A stretch of 64,000 nt of DNA from Sphingomonas sp. Leaf20 (GCF_001421535.1 NZ_LMKN01000008.1:648980-712979); one strand, 5' to 3'; shown: positions 8,546 through 17,749, counted from the stretch's first letter. Made by a program: numbers and translations. Notes: a model not told the origin generated them from the letters alone.

Positions 8546-9208
8546 TCAAGGTTTCACTCGCGTGGCCGCATGGCGTTCGGCATGGCGCAGCAGCGTGTCG
8601 AGATCGTCGCGGCTGATGTCGAAACTGGTATGCATGTCGGCGAGTGCCGCGTCGATATCACTATCGTGCAGTCGAACCGGCGGTGGCGCCGAGGGGCGCG
8701 GCGCGGCGGCGGGCCGGGATGCCACGACGTGGCGAAACAGCAGCGCGACCAGCACGAGCGCAACCGAATTGATCCCCACCGGGGTCAGCGCGAAGCCATA
8801 GCCCGCGGTATGGATCCCCTCGCTCCCGATCACCGCGGTGAGCGCCGCCGCTCCGCCGGGCGGGTGGAGGCACCGCGCGATGGACATGACGAGGATCGCA
8901 CCGCCGACCGCAGCGCCCGCCGCCAGTGCGGTACCGGGCACGAGACGGAATGCCGCGACGCCGACCAGCGTGGACAGGATGTTTCCGCCGATCACCGGCC
9001 AGGGCTTTGCCAGCGGGCTCGACGGCACCGCAAAGACCAGGACTGCCGACGCACCGAGCGGCGCGACGATGATCGGGAGGTCGACCGTCGACAGCGGCAA
9101 CGCGCCGCAGACGATGATCGTCAGCGCGATGCCGATTGCGGCGCCGACGCACGCGATCAGGCGGTCGGGCAGCGTGGCGCCCGCGAGGATAGGCTGAAAG
9201 ACGGACAT
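8546..9208 (-). CDS. HPP-family integral membrane protein
   Basis: 220 residues with about four strongly hydrophobic segments in the N-terminal two thirds and the family signature around CLHPPGGAAALTAVIG, from which HPP proteins are named. After the last helix follows a soluble tail rich in acidic and basic residues (about 160-220), with a helix DISRDDLDTLLRHAERHA. HPP proteins sit in the inner membrane; some plant and cyanobacterial members have been linked to nitrite transport. The ATG at 9208 (MSVFQPILAG) is preferred because it has GGGAA upstream and lacks the low-complexity extension from 9325. The transported substrate here is unknown. Confidence 0.78.
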   Translation of the reverse strand: MSVFQPILAGATLPDRLIACVGAAIGIALTIIVCGALPLSTVDLPIIVAPLGASAVLVFAVPSSPLAKPWPVIGGNILSTLVGVAAFRLVPGTALAAGAAVGGAILVMSIARCLHPPGGAAALTAVIGSEGIHTAGYGFALTPVGINSVALVLVALLFRHVVASRPAAAPRPSAPPPVRLHDSDIDAALADMHTSFDISRDDLDTLLRHAERHAATRVKP

Positions 9209-9340
9209 GCAGTTCCCACTCTGTGCGGGGACGTCGCGACACCGTGTCCCCGGCGGCGGGGCATCGGGCGGCACGGCCCCATGCGGAACCAAAAGGCGTC
9301 CCGCGGCATCTAGGATACCCGCCACGATGGACCGTTAGCA

Positions 9341-9811
9341 ATGACCCAAGACGACCTCGAACATCTGCGACGCTGCGTCGAACTGGCCACGATCGCGACC
9401 GATGCGGGCGACTCGCCCTTCGGATCGGTCCTCGTCTCGGGCGCCGGCGAGGTCTTGTTCGAGGATCGCAACCGGACCGGGCAGGGCGATGCGACGCGGC
9501 ATCCCGAATTCGCGATCGCGCGCTGGGCCGCGGAGCACCTCTCACCCGACGAGCGCCGCGCAGCGGTGACCTACACGTCAGGCGAGCATTGCGCGATGTG
9601 CGCGGCGGCCCACGGCCTCGTCGGGCTTGGCCGGATCGTCTACGCCACCTCGACGCAGCAGCTTGGCGTCTGGATGCACGAACTCGGCCGGCCGCCGCTC
9701 GGCATCGAGCTGTTGCCGATCACTGCGGTCATCGCGAAGGCCGAGGCCGAGGGACCCGTGGCCGAATTCGCCGAACCCATCCGGGCGCTCCATGCCCGCG
9801 CAAAGCCCTAA
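9341..9811 (+). CDS. Nucleobase/nucleoside deaminase (guanine deaminase-like)
   Basis: 156 residues of the zinc-dependent cytidine/deoxycytidylate deaminase fold. The zinc site is H54-P-E56 (RHPEFA), where E56 is the proton shuttle, with C84 and C87 in GEHCAMCAAAH. The first cysteine lacks the usual preceding proline (EHCAMC instead of PCPMC). N-terminal DSPFGSVLVSGAGEV matches guanine deaminases of the GuaD type. It faces a NodB-type deacetylase related to allantoinase-like enzymes, so a role in purine breakdown is plausible. Guanine is a likely substrate but not proven. Confidence 0.8.
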   Translation: MTQDDLEHLRRCVELATIATDAGDSPFGSVLVSGAGEVLFEDRNRTGQGDATRHPEFAIARWAAEHLSPDERRAAVTYTSGEHCAMCAAAHGLVGLGRIVYATSTQQLGVWMHELGRPPLGIELLPITAVIAKAEAEGPVAEFAEPIRALHARAKP

Positions 9812-9835
9812 ACCAGAACGGCGCGGCGAGTTCGT

Positions 9836-10717
9836 CTAGACCGCCACGCCCGCTTGCTCGACATGGTCGGCGATCGCGCCGGCGGTCGTCCACCAGATCC
9901 GCGGATCGTCCGCGTCGCGCAGCGTCTGCAGCACCTTGGCCAGCGCGGGCACGCGGTGCGGCTGGCCCATGATGTACGGATGCAGCGCGACCCCGAGCAC
10001 GACCGGACGGCGATCGCATTCGGACAATAGCTGCGTGACCGCGTCCTGGAGCATCGTCGCGAACCCGTGCGCCTCTTGCTTGCGCGCGATGACGGCCGGA
10101 ATGTCGTTGATCTCCTGCGAATAGGGCACCGACAGGAGCGAGCCCGTCCTGGTCGCCAACCGCGTCGGCTGGTCATCATGCGCCCAGTCTAGCACGTAGC
10201 GATAGCCCGCCTCGGCGAGCAGGTCCGGCGTGTGGTCGCTCTCGGAAATCCACGGCCCCAGCCATCCGGTCGGACGCGCGCCGATCGCGGCAAGCCGGTC
10301 GGTGACGCTCGCGATGATCTTGCGTTCCTCGCGCTTCGTCAGCGTGCCCTGCGCCTGCGCATTCGTGCTGCCATGCGCGGCGATCTCGTCGCCGCGGTCG
10401 CGACATGCTTCGGCAAGACCGGGACAGCGATCGAGCACGTCCGCGTTGAGCAGCGCGGTCGTGCGCAGTTGCAGCCGGTCGAACAGGTCGAACAGCCGCC
10501 ACGCGCCGACCCGATTGCCATAGTCGCGCCATGCATAATTCATGACGTCGGGCTGGGACTTTGCAGGTGCAAGCTCGGCACCGAGCCCGCCGCCAAAGTC
10601 GAAGACCTCGTAGTTGATGCCGAAATACAGCGCGAGGCGACGCCCTCCGGGCCAGTCATAATCCGGGCGATCGATGATCGGACGATAGGCATAGCGCGGG
10701 GATTCTGATTGGCTCAT
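9836..10717 (-). CDS. Polysaccharide deacetylase-family protein (PuuE/allantoinase-like)
   Basis: 293 residues with a NodB-type TIM-barrel. RRLALYFGINYEVFDFGGG (26-44) opens the barrel; DRGDEIAAHGSTNAQAQG includes the metal/active-site region; TGWLGPWISESDHTPDLLAEAGYRYVLDW is the characteristic middle stretch; VVLGVALHPYIMGQPHR holds a conserved H-P-Y. This subset includes PuuE-type allantoinases and related cyclic amide hydrolases, which differ from chitin or peptidoglycan deacetylases. It converges on the nucleobase deaminase gene (24 bases between stops), supporting a purine or pyrimidine catabolic role. Substrate not determined. Confidence 0.75.
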   Translation of the reverse strand: MSQSESPRYAYRPIIDRPDYDWPGGRRLALYFGINYEVFDFGGGLGAELAPAKSQPDVMNYAWRDYGNRVGAWRLFDLFDRLQLRTTALLNADVLDRCPGLAEACRDRGDEIAAHGSTNAQAQGTLTKREERKIIASVTDRLAAIGARPTGWLGPWISESDHTPDLLAEAGYRYVLDWAHDDQPTRLATRTGSLLSVPYSQEINDIPAVIARKQEAHGFATMLQDAVTQLLSECDRRPVVLGVALHPYIMGQPHRVPALAKVLQTLRDADDPRIWWTTAGAIADHVEQAGVAV

Positions 10718-10891
10718 GCCGCGGGAACGCCCGGACGTTCCAATTGGGTGCGCCCATCATTTTCGCGGCAGACGGATGGTTTTTTACGGGCACCGCTTCA
10801 CCGGCTGCGGCATATCGCGCGTCGGACATGGTCACGCGTGCGTTGAGTCGATCGACATGCCGCGCGCGATCGCGTCGGCCCGAAGGAGACG

Positions 10892-12337
10892 ATGATGGTT
10901 GCGGATTATGACGCTCGGCTAGGCCTGTATATCGGTGGAGAGTGGCTGACGGGCGACGGACGCGAGACGCAGGACGTGCTGAACCCCGCGACCGGTGCCG
11001 GGCAGGCGGCGCTGCCGCTGGCGACGCCCGCCGATCTCGACGCCGCGCTCGAGGCGGCACAGCGCGGCTTCGTGCTGTGGCGCGCCACCGCGCCCGAGGC
11101 GCGTGCCGCCATCCTCATCAAGACCGCGGCCCTGCTTCGCGAACGCGCCGACCACCTCGCGCGGATCGCCACGCTCGAACAGGGCAAGATCCAGGCCGAG
11201 GCGAAAGGCGAGGTCGCGTTCGCCGCAAGCCTGCTCGAATTCCACGCCGGCGAGGCGCAGCGGATCTACGGGCGCGTCCTGCCGCGTCCGCAGGGCACGC
11301 GCAGTCTCGTTCTCCAGCAGCCGGTCGGCCCCGTCGCGGCGTTCTGCGCGTGGAACTTCCCGATCATGAACGTGGTGCGCAAGATCGCCCCCGCGCTCGC
11401 CGCGGGATGTTCGATCATCATCAAGCCCAGCGAAGAGACCGCGGGATCCGCCGTCGAGGTGCTGCGCTGTTTCCAGGATGCCGGGCTGCCCGGGGACGTG
11501 GCGCAGTGCGTGTTCGGCGTGCCCGACATGGTGTCACGCCAGCTGCTGGCATCGCCGATTACGCGCAAGCTGAGCTTCACGGGGTCGGTGCCGGTCGGCA
11601 AGCATCTGATGAAGCTCGCCGCGGACACGATGATGAAGACGACGATGGAGCTCGGCGGGCATGGCCCGGTCCTCGTGTTCGACGACTGCGATCTCGACAA
11701 GACGCTCGACATCCTGGTCGCGCACAAGTTCCGGAACGCCGGCCAGGTCTGCGTCGCGCCGACGCGGTTCCATGTGCAGCAAGGTATCTACGACCGCTTC
11801 GCCGCGGGCTTTGCCGAGCGGACCAAGGCGCTGAAGGTCGGCAGCGGCATGGCGTCCGGGACGCAGATGGGGCCGATGGCGAACGCCCGGCGCCCTCAGG
11901 CGATGGCGGACCTGGTCGACGACGCGCGTACGGCGGGCGCGCGCCTGCTCGCGGGCGGCGGTCGCCTCGAGGAGTCGGGCGGCGGTTTCTTCTTCACGCC
12001 GACGGTGCTGGCCGACGTGCCGCTCGACGCGCGTGCGATGAACGAGGAGCCGTTCGGTCCGATCGCGCTCATCCGGCCGTTCGAAACGGTCGAGGACGCG
12101 GTCGAGCAGGCCAATCGCCTGCCGTTCGGGCTGGCCGCCTATTGCTTCACCGAAAACGGACGCCGCCAGAACATGCTCGGCGACGCGATCGAGGCCGGCA
12201 TGATCGGCATCAACACGGTGAAGCTCAGCGCGCCCGACAGCCCGTTCGGCGGGATGAAGGACAGCGGGCACGGTTCGGAAGACGGCCCCGAAGGCGTCGC
12301 GGCGCATCTCGTGTCGAAGACCGTGCACATGGTGTGA
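10892..12337 (+). CDS. NAD(P)-dependent aldehyde dehydrogenase, succinate-semialdehyde type
   Basis: 481 residues, full ALDH length. The general base is E253 (TMELGGHGP), the nucleophile C287 (RNAGQVCVAPTR), and the cofactor-binding stretch IIIKPSEETAGSAVE plus FTGSVPVGKHL are intact. The sequence style (CAWNFPIMNVVRKIAPALAAGCS, PFGGMKDSGHGSEDGPEG) is that of the GabD/succinate-semialdehyde group. AAGGAG lies just before two adjacent ATG codons (10892 and 10895); either may be used. It is divergent from the deacetylase gene and stands alone, so its true substrate cannot be fixed from context. Confidence 0.85.
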   Translation: MMVADYDARLGLYIGGEWLTGDGRETQDVLNPATGAGQAALPLATPADLDAALEAAQRGFVLWRATAPEARAAILIKTAALLRERADHLARIATLEQGKIQAEAKGEVAFAASLLEFHAGEAQRIYGRVLPRPQGTRSLVLQQPVGPVAAFCAWNFPIMNVVRKIAPALAAGCSIIIKPSEETAGSAVEVLRCFQDAGLPGDVAQCVFGVPDMVSRQLLASPITRKLSFTGSVPVGKHLMKLAADTMMKTTMELGGHGPVLVFDDCDLDKTLDILVAHKFRNAGQVCVAPTRFHVQQGIYDRFAAGFAERTKALKVGSGMASGTQMGPMANARRPQAMADLVDDARTAGARLLAGGGRLEESGGGFFFTPTVLADVPLDARAMNEEPFGPIALIRPFETVEDAVEQANRLPFGLAAYCFTENGRRQNMLGDAIEAGMIGINTVKLSAPDSPFGGMKDSGHGSEDGPEGVAAHLVSKTVHMV

Positions 12338-12343
12338 CGCACG

Positions 12344-12370
12344 CGGGCGGCGGCGCCAGCCCGCCGCCCG
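12344..12370. terminator. GC-rich hairpin after the aldehyde dehydrogenase gene
   Basis: Left arm GGGCGGCGG and right arm CCGCCGCCC, with one further C-G pair outside, are separated by 7 bases and begin 7 bases after the stop codon. There is no T-run after the stem, so it is only a possible terminator or mRNA-stabilising structure. Confidence 0.4.
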
Positions 12371-12486
12371 TACGCGCAGTCCCGGTGGCGGCGGGGGCGT
12401 GACCGCAGATCCTGGCCCCACCACCGCCTGTTTCCCGGATCGGCGGACGTTATCGTTCCGCGTGTTCGCCCTGTGCGTGGCCCGGA

Positions 12487-12735
12487 TCAGACGGGCTGGA
12501 CGCCGGGATCGACCATTGTCGCGACACGACGCCGGGGTGCTGTCAACCGCTTCGCAAATTTGGCGAGCGGTACCTCGAACAAGCGATAGCCGAGCGTCGC
12601 AACGATAAGGCTGGCGACGATCATCGCTCCGATACCAACGAACGTCACGACGCTGTCGTACCCGCCACCACCGAGGCGCCTGACCACGGCCCAGCCCACG
12701 CCGTCGGCTGCCGCGGCCATGCTCAGCGCCGGCAT
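12487..12735 (-). pseudogene. C-terminal fragment of an acyltransferase 3 (OafA-like) gene
   Basis: An 82-residue frame with a single hydrophobic helix (VVTFVGIGAMIVASLIVATLGY) followed by RLFEVPLAKFAKRL. Helix plus [F/V]E-x-P is exactly how membrane O-acyltransferases of family 3 end. The N-terminal 300 or so residues with the other helices and catalytic histidine are missing. No plausible upstream part was found before the neighbouring chemotaxis gene. It is read here as a decayed remnant rather than a small functional protein. The rest of 12338-12823 shows no other gene. Confidence 0.6.
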
Positions 12736-12823
12736 CGTCAGGCTGGCGACTCGTCGTGTTCGCGGGCGTTCGCAACGTTGTTCGGCAGCCCTCGACTACC
12801 AAGCCCCATTCCCTATCCGGGGG

Positions 12824-14557
12824 TCAGAACAAGCCGTCGAACTCGTCGGCGTCCGCCATCGCTGTCGAAGCCTGCACACCGGGTTGATCGTCGCCCGGAA
12901 GGAAACGGCGGTGGACATGCCGTTCCTGCGCCATCGTGTAGATCGCGTTTATGGCGTGGAAGACCTGCTCGCTGGTGGGCGTCATGGTCTGGCTTGCGTC
13001 GACCAGGGGCATCGCCAGCGCTTCGAGCTGCGCGTTGATGCGCGACAATGGTTCGGCGAAGGCGGTCTCGCAGTCCACCGCGCTGGTCATTTCCGCGACG
13101 ATGTCGTGGATCGCGCCGGCATCGCGGTCGAGACCCGACATGCCCTGGCGCGTGAGCAAGGCGCCCGCGCGAATGACGGCAAGCGCCTCCGGCAGCGAAT
13201 CATTCGTGTCTTCGGCGCAGTCCGAGGCCGATCCGATCGCCTCCGCCGCATGACTCAACTGTTCGAATGCGCGCGCAACCGCCCCCGACACCATCTCCAA
13301 TGTGTTGACCGAGCAGCGGATCTCCGCCGCGATACGCGCAAGGCCGTCGCCCGCACGGCCCATCCGATACGAGCGAAGATCGGAATTCCACGCCATGATG
13401 CGCACACCGCCGGTGACGCGGTGGATCGTCGTCAGGCGTTCGCCAAGCCGTCTGACCGTGGCGGAGGCTTCGGACCCGAGCTGCGTCGAGCGCGTATCGG
13501 CGTCGCGCAGGTGTGCGGTGACCGCATCGACTTCGGCAACGCTGTCTTCGAGCAGTTGCAGAAACGCGCCGTCGCTCGCGGCGTCGACGGTGCGGGGTTC
13601 GTGCGGTGCGAGCATCGAGGCGACCTGTGCGGCGATTCCCCTGAAGCTGGCGCCGAGCGCCCGCGTTTCCTTTTGCAGGTCCGCGGTCGCATCGGCGACC
13701 TGGGCCGCGAGCAAGGCCATGACTTGGCCTTCGAGCGCCTTGGCCGCGGAAGCGTCGACGCGATCGAAATCCTCGAGTGCCGTACCGAGGAAACGGCAGG
13801 CCTGGGCGGCATGTTCGAGCCGCTGCCGGGTGATGTCGCCGATCTGCATCGCGCCGTGCGCGGCCGACAGCTTGGCGCGGATGTCACGGGCGATCGTCGC
13901 GATCGACTCCGCGCGTTTCGCGGCATCGATCTGGTTCTGCTGGAGCCCGGTCGCGTCCGCGGTCAGTTTGTCGGGAACATGCGGGCACAGCCGCGCGCAT
14001 TCGGAATCGAGCACCCGGTTGATCTCGATCACGCAGGGAACCGTCGACGATAATTGCCCGACGTCCTTGCTGATCTCATGAATCTCGCGTTCGCTGACAT
14101 CGAGCTCCGAGACCATCGCGTCGGCGAACTCGGCAAATCCGTGCGCGCCGGCAGCGGCAACCTTGAGATACTGACCGCAGATCTTCAGCAGGTCGAGCGT
14201 CCGGTCGACGCGCACGATCTCCTTCTGCACCGCGCCGCTCGCCTGCTGGAGGACGTCGAGCGACTGCTGTCGCTTCTTCTGCCGCGCGGGCAGGCTGGCG
14301 AGCCGGTCGGCATTGGCGCGCATCGTCGCGACCGCGCGATCGGCGGCGTCGCGGTCGAGCGCATTGGTGACGCTTTCGAGACTGCCGATCAGCCTGCCGA
14401 CGGTGTCATAGGCGCGTTCGAGCGAGTGTCCGGCATCGACGAAGCGTTGGTCGAGCCCGCTCGCGACGCTTGCGAGTTCGGCTTCGAGCACGCGCCACGC
14501 GGGCGCCTGCGCGATGCCCTGATCGGCCTCGAAAGCCTTGTGTTCGACGCATCCCAT
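12824..14557 (-). CDS. Cytoplasmic coiled-coil protein of the chemotaxis cluster, CheZ-like tail
   Basis: 577 residues, almost entirely helical with heptad-like hydrophobic spacing, no membrane segment and no signal peptide. It lacks the conserved hairpin tip of methyl-accepting proteins. The C-terminal end, acidic with bulky hydrophobics (ADADEFDGLF), resembles the CheY-binding peptide at the CheZ C-terminus; the preceding helix (VFHAINAIYTMAQER) could be part of a dimer bundle. It is the last gene of the cluster, 11 bases after cheB, in the same direction. It may be a scaffold, a receptor-like protein or a CheY-P phosphatase; none is proven. No standard CheZ active-site motif was recognised with confidence. 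Confidence 0.6.
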   Translation of the reverse strand: MGCVEHKAFEADQGIAQAPAWRVLEAELASVASGLDQRFVDAGHSLERAYDTVGRLIGSLESVTNALDRDAADRAVATMRANADRLASLPARQKKRQQSLDVLQQASGAVQKEIVRVDRTLDLLKICGQYLKVAAAGAHGFAEFADAMVSELDVSEREIHEISKDVGQLSSTVPCVIEINRVLDSECARLCPHVPDKLTADATGLQQNQIDAAKRAESIATIARDIRAKLSAAHGAMQIGDITRQRLEHAAQACRFLGTALEDFDRVDASAAKALEGQVMALLAAQVADATADLQKETRALGASFRGIAAQVASMLAPHEPRTVDAASDGAFLQLLEDSVAEVDAVTAHLRDADTRSTQLGSEASATVRRLGERLTTIHRVTGGVRIMAWNSDLRSYRMGRAGDGLARIAAEIRCSVNTLEMVSGAVARAFEQLSHAAEAIGSASDCAEDTNDSLPEALAVIRAGALLTRQGMSGLDRDAGAIHDIVAEMTSAVDCETAFAEPLSRINAQLEALAMPLVDASQTMTPTSEQVFHAINAIYTMAQERHVHRRFLPGDDQPGVQASTAMADADEFDGLF

Positions 14558-14568
14558 CGTCCTGGCCC

Positions 14569-15654
14569 CTATTGTACCGTTGCGTGCAAGACGTCGCGGG
14601 CGATGTGTTTCAGCGGGATGACCTTGTCGACGCCGCCCAGCGCGATCGCTTCCTTGGGCATACCGAAGACGATCGACGACGACTCGTCCTGTGCGAACGT
14701 GCGACCACCCGCCTGCTTCATCTCGAGAAGACCGCGCGCGCCATCATCCCCCATTCCCGTCATGATCACGCCGATCGCGTTCGAGCCCGCCGCGGTCGCC
14801 GCCGAGCGGAACAGCACGTCGACCGACGGCCGGTGGCGCGAGACGAGCGGCCCCTCGCGGACCGCGACGAAATAGCGTGCGCCGCGTCGCTCGATCATCA
14901 TGTGCTTGCCGCCGGGTGCGATCAGGACATTGCCGGGCAGGACGGGGTCGCCATCCTCGGCTTCCTTGACGTTCACGACGCACAGCGTGTTGAGCCGGTT
15001 GGCGAACGCGCGCGTGAAGTTCTCGGGCATGTGCTGGACCACGACGACACCCGGCGCGGTCGCGGGCAGCGCCTCGAGCACCTCGCGCAGCGCCTCGGTT
15101 CCTCCGGTCGATGCACCAAGGCACACCACGCGCTCCGTCGCACGGTTCACCCCTCGACCGCTCGGCGGCGGGAGGACCGCGTCCGCGGTCAGCTTCTGCT
15201 CGAGACGGCCCGGACGGCTGCCATTCGAGGTACGCAGCGCGACCCGCACCTTCGCCGCGGCCTTGATCACGTCGCGGATCTGGAGATTGTGATCGGCGAG
15301 ATGCTCCGCGAGCCCGGCACGCGGCTTCACGATGACGTCGACCGCTCCGGCCTCGAGCGCCTGCAGCATCGCGTCGGACCCTTTCTCGCTCACCGACGAG
15401 CACATCACCACGGGCAGGGGGCATTGCGCCATCAGCTTCTTGAGGAAGGTGATGCCGTCCATCCGCGGCATCTCGACGTCGAGCATGATCACGTCGGGCA
15501 CTTCTTCCTGGATCCGACGCGCCGCGCTGAACGGGTCGGCGGCGGTGCCCATGATTGTGATGTCGGGATCCTCTTCGAGGATCGCCGCCAGCGCGTGCCG
15601 TGCGACCGCGGAGTCGTCGACGATGAGTACGCGGATTTTCCCTCGGACGGCCAT
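14569..15654 (-). CDS. cheB: Chemotaxis response regulator protein-glutamate methylesterase
   Basis: Removes methyl groups from receptor glutamates and deamidates glutamines, resetting receptor sensitivity. 361 residues: an N-terminal receiver domain (about 7-125) with phospho-acceptor D59 ([13 protein letters not shown]) and an acidic pair D13/D14, a linker rich in proline, then the methylesterase domain (about 173-361). The catalytic triad is S182 (GASTGG), H208 ([10 protein letters not shown]) and D303 or D304 ([11 protein letters not shown]). The stop of cheR lies 3 bases before its start. All hallmark residues are present, so it should be active, controlled by phosphorylation from CheA. 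Confidence 0.95.
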   Translation of the reverse strand: MAVRGKIRVLIVDDSAVARHALAAILEEDPDITIMGTAADPFSAARRIQEEVPDVIMLDVEMPRMDGITFLKKLMAQCPLPVVMCSSVSEKGSDAMLQALEAGAVDVIVKPRAGLAEHLADHNLQIRDVIKAAAKVRVALRTSNGSRPGRLEQKLTADAVLPPPSGRGVNRATERVVCLGASTGGTEALREVLEALPATAPGVVVVQHMPENFTRAFANRLNTLCVVNVKEAEDGDPVLPGNVLIAPGGKHMMIERRGARYFVAVREGPLVSRHRPSVDVLFRSAATAAGSNAIGVIMTGMGDDGARGLLEMKQAGGRTFAQDESSSIVFGMPKEAIALGGVDKVIPLKHIARDVLHATVQ

Positions 15655-15657
15655 GGT

Positions 15658-16521
15658 TCAGCTCCGCTGGAAAACGGTGTGGGCGACCGGGACGAGCGGC
15701 AGGTCGAGCCCTGCGATCGACTCCGAATGGCCGAGGAAGAGATAACCCCCCGGGGCCAGCTTGCCGACGAGTTTGGAAACGACGCTGTGCTGCGTCGGCT
15801 TGTCGAAATAGATCAGGACGTTGCGGCAGAAGATCAGGTGCATCGGTTCGCCCACCGGATAGCATTCGTCCATGAGGTTGAGCCGCGCGAATGCGATCGC
15901 ACGGCGCAACTCGGGGACCACGCGGACTTCACCGCGCGCCGGATCGCGCGATTCCATCAGATATTTCTTGCGCAACGCAGCGGGCACCGGCGCTGCGAGA
16001 TCGGACGGGTAGATACCCAGCCGGGCGATCTCGAGAACCTCGGTGTCGAGATCGGTCGCCAGAACCGAGTAGGTGACACCGCGGCGTGCGCTGGCAAATT
16101 CGTCGAGCAGCATCGCCATCGTATAGGGTTCAGGCCCGGTCGAGCAGGCCACGCTCCACGCGCGGATCTTCCGCAGATAATTCGCCTCGAGCGCCGGAAG
16201 CGCGACGTCGCGCAGAAAATCGAAATGGACGGGCTCGCGGAAGAAGTCCGTCTTGTTGGTCGTCACCGCATTGATCAGGTGCACGCCTTCGCGATCGAGA
16301 TTGTCGCCCGTCAGGACATGGCGGCAATAGGCCTCCAGCGTGTCGAGCCCCAGCGCGCGCTGGCGGCGGCGCAAGCGCCCTTCGAGCATCGTTCGCTTGC
16401 TCGGCGGCATCCGGATGCCCGCATATTCGAAAATATAGTCGGCCAGTAGCGCGAAATCGCGCGACCCGATCTGGTCGGTGGCGCTCGCCGGGGCTTTCAC
16501 GATCGGGGGGGCAAGGGTCAC
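15658..16521 (-). CDS. cheR: Chemotaxis protein methyltransferase
   Basis: Uses S-adenosylmethionine to methylate receptor glutamates; partner of CheB in adaptation. The N-terminal helical domain contains GIRMPPSKRTMLEGRLRRRQRALG, and the catalytic domain has NKTDFFREP, then the SAM site reading WSVACSTGPEPYTMAM, and IFCRNVLIYFDKPTQ. About 287 residues from GTG at 16521, which has GGAG 9 bases upstream; a TTG at 16536 is in frame but has no site before it. In the SAM motif the usual GCSTGEEPYSLA appears as ACSTGPEPYTMA, a moderate change. It sits between cheW and cheB. Confidence 0.93.
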   Translation of the reverse strand: MTLAPPIVKAPASATDQIGSRDFALLADYIFEYAGIRMPPSKRTMLEGRLRRRQRALGLDTLEAYCRHVLTGDNLDREGVHLINAVTTNKTDFFREPVHFDFLRDVALPALEANYLRKIRAWSVACSTGPEPYTMAMLLDEFASARRGVTYSVLATDLDTEVLEIARLGIYPSDLAAPVPAALRKKYLMESRDPARGEVRVVPELRRAIAFARLNLMDECYPVGEPMHLIFCRNVLIYFDKPTQHSVVSKLVGKLAPGGYLFLGHSESIAGLDLPLVPVAHTVFQRS

Positions 16522-16601
16522 GGGAGCCAGCTCCAATAAGACGATGGGCCGTCGGAAACGGAACCAGCGGGGTTGGTTTCAATAGGGCGGATGCGACGCC
16601 G

Positions 16602-17078
16602 TCATGCGGCGCAGGCGCGCAACGCGCTGACGTCCGCACTGGAAAAGATCTGCGCAACGTCGACCAGCACGACGAAACCCTCGGTTCGCTTGACGACCCC
16701 GGCGATGTATCGGGACGGCCAGCTGATCCCGATGTCGGGGGCGGCCCCGATCTGGCCGCGGTCGAACGTGCTGACCTCCAGGACGCGGTCGACGACGAGG
16801 CCGAGCACAAGGTCGCGCCCGTCGACGGGGACGTCGATCACGAGGATCCGCGTACTCGGCGTCGGCGCGACAGGCGGCAGGCCGAGGCGACGGCGCAAGT
16901 CGATCGTCGTCACGCCCTCGCCGCGCAGATCGGTCAGACCCAGCAGATAATCGGGCCCGTTCGGAATGTGAAAGGTCTCGCTCCAGTCGAGGATCTCGCG
17001 CACCAGCGTCACAGGTACCGCAAACGTCTCGGCGCCCAGACCGAAGGTCACGGCCTGCAATTCTCCCGCGACGCTCAT
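16602..17078 (-). CDS. cheW: Chemotaxis coupling protein CheW, copy 1
   Basis: 158 residues of one CheW domain, which links receptors to CheA. Visible motifs are VTFGLGAETFAVPVTLVREIL at the N-terminus, GLTDLRGEGVTTIDLRRRLGL in the middle and VLGLVVDRVLEVSTF. The C-terminus reads FVVLVDVAQIFSS. It lies 80 bases before cheR and 149 bases after the second cheW. Two CheW copies are common in alphaproteobacterial clusters and may differ in receptor preference. The sequence is clearly distinct from copy 2, so it is not a recent duplication. Confidence 0.92.
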   Translation of the reverse strand: MSVAGELQAVTFGLGAETFAVPVTLVREILDWSETFHIPNGPDYLLGLTDLRGEGVTTIDLRRRLGLPPVAPTPSTRILVIDVPVDGRDLVLGLVVDRVLEVSTFDRGQIGAAPDIGISWPSRYIAGVVKRTEGFVVLVDVAQIFSSADVSALRACAA

Positions 17079-17227
17079 GCCGCGCGCCGTTCAACGGCTG
17101 CGGTGCGGGGGAGCGACCGCATGACGGTCGGGCGCGATCCAGCCCTGCGCCATCCGGACAATCGGGGCTGATCCGAGGTGTCTGCGAAGCGTCGTCCGAT
17201 TGGCACGGTCATGTCTGGCCTTCCAGC

Positions 17228-17749
17228 CTAGAGGAGTGAGGGTGCGAGCACGGGGGTCGTGCCGCGGCCGCCCAGCAGCGGGTCGAAGATTCGCGCGAGG
17301 TTGGCGAGGACGATGACGCCCTGCGGCGTGCGCACCAGCTCGCGGATATAATCGCGGCGCCAGCGCAGGCCGACGGTGGGCGGTGTCTCGCTGGCGTCGC
17401 GGTGGAGCGTCGTCACCTCGTGCACCTTGTCGGTGCGGATGCCGATCTGGGTCTGGACGCCGTCGACGTCGAGTTCGACGACCACGATCCGGCTGTCCAT
17501 CGTCGAGTCCGCGGAGGGCAGGCCGAACGCGAGCCGGAGGTCCGCGATCGGGATGATCTTGCCGCGAAAGTTCGCGACGCTGGCGACCAGCCGGTCTGCG
17601 CCCGGCACGACCGTTTCGGGCAGCAGGTCGAGAATCTCGCGGACGAGCACGGCCTCGACCGCGAACTTCTCGGTCTGCAGGTCGAACGTCAGCACTTCGA
17701 GCCGACCGTCTTCGTCCCACTCGGTCTGCGATGTTTCTTCCATGGTCAT
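17228..17749 (-). CDS. cheW: Chemotaxis coupling protein CheW, copy 2
   Basis: 173 residues. After an acidic N-terminal stretch (TSQTEWDEDG) comes the CheW fold: LTFDLQTEKFAVEAVLVREIL, VASVANFRGKIIPIADLRLAFGL, IGIRTDKVHEVTTL and VIVLANLARIFD. The ATG at 17749 overlaps the cheA stop (ATGA), which fixes the start and shows translational coupling to cheA; an open frame extending further upstream is only a shadow of cheA. It is followed by a 149-base gap before the other cheW, where no gene is seen. Confidence 0.93.
   Translation of the reverse strand: MTMEETSQTEWDEDGRLEVLTFDLQTEKFAVEAVLVREILDLLPETVVPGADRLVASVANFRGKIIPIADLRLAFGLPSADSTMDSRIVVVELDVDGVQTQIGIRTDKVHEVTTLHRDASETPPTVGLRWRRDYIRELVRTPQGVIVLANLARIFDPLLGGRGTTPVLAPSLL

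Noticed and set aside
14470..16449. 659-residue plus-strand open frame across cheB/cheR
   Set aside because: Shadow of two clearly functional minus-strand genes with catalytic motifs.
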